The position numbers and the translations under genes were made by a program. Positions 59,463 to 64,000 of a stretch of DNA of 64,000 nucleotides are shown here, piece after piece. The notes under the pieces are model-generated. The model saw only the letters and a list, made by a program, of their open reading frames with translations. It was not told the origin of the DNA and searched no databases. This DNA comes from Ursus arctos (Eukaryota; Chordata; Mammalia; Carnivora; Ursidae), in the NCBI RefSeq assembly GCF_023065955.2, contig NW_026622874.1, positions 23,741,772 through 23,805,771 on the forward strand. The letters are read 5' to 3'. Within the stretch, counting starts at the first letter, position 1. Every line of letters begins with the position of its first letter.

Positions 59463-60439
59463 TCCACCTAGCCAATTTGTAAAATTCTTGCTCTAAATAA
59501 TGTCTGGATTTTTCCTTGTATTTTGAGTCTGGTGATTTAATACTTAAAAAGTAAGCAATCATTTTTTAGGCTTACAAGATAGAAAAGTTTGATCTTAATA
59601 ATTTAAGAATTTTAGCACTTCATATTTATGACAGCAAATGAAAGCTTCAATTGTATATGCTAGTTTTAAATCAAAGAGGATTAACACTGGAGAGGAACTT
59701 TGCTTTCACTGCCTCTCAAAGCATGGTCTGTGAAAAGCAGCATAGCCGTCTGGGGAGTCTGTAAGAAATGCAGAGTCCCAGGCCCCACAGAGTCCTACCC
59801 AGTCAGAACCTGCATTGTAACAAGATCCCCTTGTGATCTGCATGCACTCAGCAGCTGGAAGAGCAAAGACCTTGTAAGGATCTGACACTTGAGGCAATAA
59901 GGGCTCTTTTCCCTTAAAATCACGTTGATTTTAAAATCTAGAAACTGACTCACACACATCATATAAAGTGACATGTTCTCAATCAAAATGCAGGTGATGA
60001 TGATGGGGGATGGAGAATGAAAATCCAAAGGAAAACTGTGGCTACAAGCAGCTAGCAGGTGTTAAATGTCATCAAAGCCATGGTTACATGGCCAAGAACA
60101 AAAAGTACTAGTTAGCTTCCATTTACATTTTTGTCAATGGGGGTCAGAGAATCTTAGTTTAATTTCAACCTTATTAACATCCTTTTCATCTTTACGTATT
60201 GTATTCCTTAACAAACAAATACAAAACAAAAAAATCTGATGCATATACAAAACAAGGACATCAAAAGGTAGTTGTCAAAGGTAATAGGAACACATGAGAT
60301 AAAAGCAAAGAATGCACAGGTGATCCCTGTCCACAACATGCAAATGACATCAGAGCCAGCCACTTGGGAAGAGTGTGCATTAAGGCGGTTGTAAGGCCTT
60401 CAAGGGGAGCAGACTCCCTCCGTAACGGCTCGTGGTATT

Positions 60440-61290
60440 GTAACATTGCCCTCCCTGCCCGCCTTGCTCAAATGCCAAATCCTGGCCTCTGTCTTGCTGA
60501 GCAGGGAGGCTCCCTGAACGCACAACAGGAACAAACTTAGGTTGTTCTCACCTAAAGAAAGGACAGCCAAGTTATATGCCTAGACAATCTATTTCAACAC
60601 CTCATTTAGGTCAGCTTGACCTGCTCAACTTGAAATGTCTAAGCCTCAGACATTCCTGACCATTTGGAATTCCTGGCTGCTTCCATCAGCCCTTCACCAC
60701 TTGGGATAAGCTCTGAGATTCAGAGACAATCAGCAGCGCCTTTGTTCGCAGGACACAAACTCAGGTTTTGACCTATGATGCCCATCTACGAACGCAACCA
60801 GGAAATAGCTCGTGATCACGCTTCCAGATCACAGACTGGAGACAGGAAATAAACCCAGTGGGCAACACATCGGCTCCCAGGCCCTGTCACTGAAGTCTGG
60901 GTACCTCTCCAACCCCATCCCAACCATGTACTCAAGATCTCCTAGAGTAGGCCTGGCTTTTTCACTAAAGAGGAACGTGCGGAGCTCTGGATGGTCAAGG
61001 GCTGGGAGGTAGTGTAGTCCCTTGCTGTGTGTTCTTTTGGTTTAATCCAAAGCTTCATCATTTGGAAGGGAAGCTAGAGAGCTTGTTTCCATTTTCAGAA
61101 ATTTACGTAAGGAGAGAAACCGTTTCTGTTAGGGGATGTATGTGTATATCCCCAAAGTGGACTCTCAACTCAGCAGGGACCCACACCGCCAGTCTCCTAC
61201 CCGTGCTCAGCGCTCTCCCTGGCGCCAATAAAACACTCAATCATTACTGCCGTTAACTGCTCACCATCGTGAAACCCAGAAATACCTCAC
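60440..61290 (+). mobile_element. Possible ancient LTR or old repeat
   Basis: This moderately GC stretch ends in a polyadenylation-like ggcgccaataaaacactc at about 61223-61240. It looks like an LTR end, but I cannot name a family and see no duplication. Confidence 0.3.
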
Positions 61291-61559
61291 ACCTCTATTA
61301 CTGTGTCAGCAAAGTTCAGATCTCTATTATTACAAAGATCATTTTGTAAATTGTTTATGCCCACCCTCCAGGCTAGAGCGAGGACTTCCTGAAGCCAGGC
61401 ACTGTGCCTTTTCTACCTGACAATCCTTAGTCTGCATCTGGCACAGTGCAGAAGCTCAAGGAAGATGGAACACCCATGATCTTTGCCTTCGGAGCAGCTT
61501 ATCCCCACCTGCAGGATACACGTAAACTTCACTATTAACTGAGGAAAGGAGATGGCAGA

Positions 61560-61720
61560 GCATACGAGTAACTAGAATATTAAGGAATGTATGTGGAGGG
61601 CTAGGACTGTGTTAGGAAGTGTACAGGGGTTCAGAAGAGGGACTAATCATTCCAGTTAGGGAGGCTGGGAAAGGAGACTTCACGGAGGAGGTGGGTCTGG
61701 AATAGATAGGATGAAACCCT
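61560..61720 (+). mobile_element. L2-like fragment
   Basis: Ggaggctgggaaaggagacttcacggagga resembles the L2 3' region; it is diverged and short. Confidence 0.4.
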
Positions 61721-62924
61721 GTGCTCTTCCTTCCCTCTGATATTTTCGAGTTGCTGTCTACCTGGCCCTGTTCTGGTCCCTTCTCTTTCCAGGGAGTTGG
61801 CTGCACCCTCAGGCAGATCTAGGCTAGTATATGAAATTCAAGTTTTTTCTCCTTCCTCAGGGAACTCCACACTTCACTCTACGGCTTCAGTGGGTCGTGC
61901 TTCCATCTACACTGACCCCCTTCTTTAGGCTTTGCTGGATGACAGCTACCGTTTCCCTTGGGTTGGGGGTGATACATTATCTATCCTTTCAAGAAAGCAG
62001 TTTGTTGCTTCTTATAAAACGCCCCAAGCCTACAGGAGTGACACTAATGGTAGAATTTGGTGGCAGAGTCACCCCAAAATGTCCTTGGACAGATAGTCTT
62101 TTGGAACAACCAAATCCTCTTTAAGAGAGAAAAAGGTTGAAAAGAGATGGCTCCTACACGTGTTTTGAGTTTCACAATGTTAAAAATTTGTTTTCTTGTT
62201 ATAAAATAATGACCGAAAAGCCAGAAGATCTAACACTTCTGTACAGCACCGAATGGCGGGGAGGAGCCGTGGCTGCCCCCGTCGGAGGCACAGAAGGCCC
62301 CCAGACCACCTCGGGATTGCAGGTCTCTGGCTGACTAGAGGGGCAAGTTTGCCGCCCTCGGCATTGTTGCTCAGGGGCTACAGTCACAAGAGAGCCCGGG
62401 GACACCACCCAGAGCTGTTACCCTAGTTGTCAGAAAAGTACCCAACAGCAGGGCCAGGGTGGGAGCAGGAGGATAATTCTCTCTGGGGACGTTGCTCCCT
62501 TCCCTGTTTTCCCACTGTAATCTACCTCTCCACGGTATGTGGGTTTATGGTGATCGCCGCAGGCTCTGTTTCAAGTATCTGGAAGGCACTAGCGATAATG
62601 CAAATGGTAAGACTGGATTCTTCTCCACCCCGCTGGATGGCCATCTGGGGCTCATCGCTCATGGAAGTGAGAGGTGGCACGAGCCAGTTCTCTTCCAAAG
62701 GTGGGACTGGCTCTTCATGGCATGTCTCTTCCTTTGTGAGCCCCAGCAACACGTCTAAGTACTGGCCACCTCGGGGCTGAACGACTCAGAACGAAATCCC
62801 ATGCTTGCTGAAGTCATTCCCCTACTTAACTCCAATTTATTATCTTAATTTCAGTTCCAATGGGTTCAGATTCTTTGCCTTAGGTCAATGATTTTCTTTT
62901 AATTTTTCATACTATAGAAGCTAT

Positions 62925-63220
62925 GTTGTTTATTTTTGACAATAAAAAAGGAGTGAAAACCCCACTCATTGTCGCCTTAGAGATTATCACTCTTATCAGT
63001 TTGATATTTTTCTATTCACAAACACACAATGCACCATTTTCTTAAATGAATATGCTCATATTGTACAAAGTACTGTAATATTTTTTCACTTAGCATGCCA
63101 AATTGAGTATTTCCCCACATCTTCAGATACTGTTCCTATACTGGCTATTCAGCATTTCATTGTATGAATGAACAGAATTTAGGTAATCCTCTACCCTTGG
63201 ACATTTAGTTTACTTCCAAA
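62925..63220 (-). mobile_element. Old L1/HAL1 3' fragment
   Basis: Ttttttcacttagcatgcca, ttcagcatttcattgtatga and ggacatttagtttacttcca form a diverged reverse-strand LINE tail. Confidence 0.65.
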
Positions 63221-63898
63221 CCATGTAAGAGGAGAAAATGTTTATCCAATTATTTTTGCAACAAATTGAAGCCCTGAGTGAATACAATTTGAAACAGCAT
63301 GTAGGCTGTATCTCTTCTCTTAGGACAGAAGGATAACAGAATTTTCTGAAGTGGCGTTTCAGAGAAAAATCTCTCTTGCTGTTCATTTCCTCTCCTGGTG
63401 TATGACACAAAGTGAAAGACTTTCACTTTATTTGAGAATACAGAATCACTAGGGAGGTCTTTTTATAACTGGCACAAATGTCAGAAAATCTGACGTTCCT
63501 TTTTTTTTTTTTTTTTTTTTTTGCCTTTTACATATGACTCTCAGCATTCAAAATCAGATGAAATTTATGTGTGCTTTTGGCAAAATAACTACTTGGCTAC
63601 TTTAAACCTCCTTCGGCAGAGAAGTATTTGGGGACCATAACTGCCCTGCCTTGCCAGAAAACATTCTGTTCTGGGAATCTGGGTCATGTAGTCTCCCAAC
63701 ACAGTAGAAAAGACAATACACAGCTCCGACTCCAGCAGTCCAGGCCCCTTCTGACTGGGATAACCAGTCTGTTTTAGAGGCTGTTGTGAGGATTCCCATG
63801 CTGAAGCCAAAGGCATTTGAGGGAGAAAACTTTTTTTTTTTTTTTTTTTGACATTTTGGCCAATCTGAAATGGACTGACTTCCTTCCTTCCTTCCCTT

Positions 63899-64000
63899 TT
63901 TAAGATTTTATTTATTTGACAGAGAGAGAGAGACAAAGAGAGCATAAACAAGGTGAGTGGCAGGCAGAGGGAGAAACAGGCTCCCCGCTGAGCAAGGAGC
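63899..64000 (-). mobile_element. CAN SINE cut by the window edge
   Basis: A poly(T)/(TTCC)n start leads into gattttatttatttgacag and the CT-rich part. The tRNA-like head lies beyond the window. Confidence 0.9.

Larger units (their letters stand above)
58941..64000 (-). other. NPL: First visible NPL intron, reaching the window edge
   Basis: At least 5 kb upstream of exon 2 contains no match to the expected start exon (MAFPKKK-type N terminus). It contains an L1 tail, possible LTR and L2 remains, an old LINE fragment and a SINE at the right edge. The open frames here look random and have no supporting splice context. Confidence 0.7.

Noticed and set aside
62522..62752. Minus frame ending PAAITINPHTVER as a candidate NPL first exon
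   Set aside because: It only loosely resembles the AATITPM stretch, lacks the start context, and its donor phase does not fit exon 2, which needs two bases of a Gly codon.
1..64000. CRISPR arrays, operons, riboswitches, phage or plasmid modules
   Set aside because: The sequence is vertebrate nuclear DNA. The tandem and dispersed repeats seen are microsatellites, SINEs, LINEs, LTRs and a satellite-like array.

Overview
This window is mammalian nuclear DNA, almost certainly from a caniform carnivore. It is studded with tRNA-Lys-derived CAN SINEs (SINEC type) and carnivore-type L1 3' ends. The SINE consensus looks most like that of bears or a close relative; that species-level guess is inference. 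There is no bacterial operon, CRISPR array, RNA gene outside SINEs, or intact viral gene.

One protein-coding gene is securely present: NPL (N-acetylneuraminate pyruvate lyase), on the minus strand between about 37.7 kb and the right edge. Ten coding exons are readable (58940 down to 38069). All have GT/AG boundaries and compatible phases, and together they give 895 coding bases. The missing 68 bases (start codon to residue 22 plus two bases) match the first coding exon of the 320-residue mammalian protein, which I could not find and which must lie beyond 64000. The NGTTGE carboxylate-binding loop, the catalytic Tyr143 and the Schiff-base Lys173 are all present. The introns hold SINEs, L1 tails, an ERVL-type LTR, a solo ERV1-type LTR, MIR and L2 remains.

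From about 9.4 to 32.6 kb lies a very different block. It contains a GC-rich stretch (9.4-14 kb), a second GC-rich promoter-like patch (20.2-21.4 kb), a three-level nest of minus-strand L1 elements (26.0-30.1 kb), a diverged tandem array with a unit of about 318 bp (30.56-31.78 kb), and an L1 tail fused to GC-rich monomers (31.78-32.63 kb). Related GC-rich monomers of about 150 bp, carrying CACGTG boxes, sit at both ends of the block in the same orientation about 23 kb apart. No recognisable gene was found there. The left part (1-9.4 kb) and 32.6-37.7 kb are ordinary AT-rich intergenic DNA with SINEs, MLT1, MIR, L2 and old LINE remains.

I did not find a previously undescribed biological system. 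The best leads are the GC-rich monomer family and its junction with an L1 tail, the 318-bp array, and the question of whether the 23-kb block is a lineage-specific insertion between NPL and its usual neighbour DHX9, which is not seen here.
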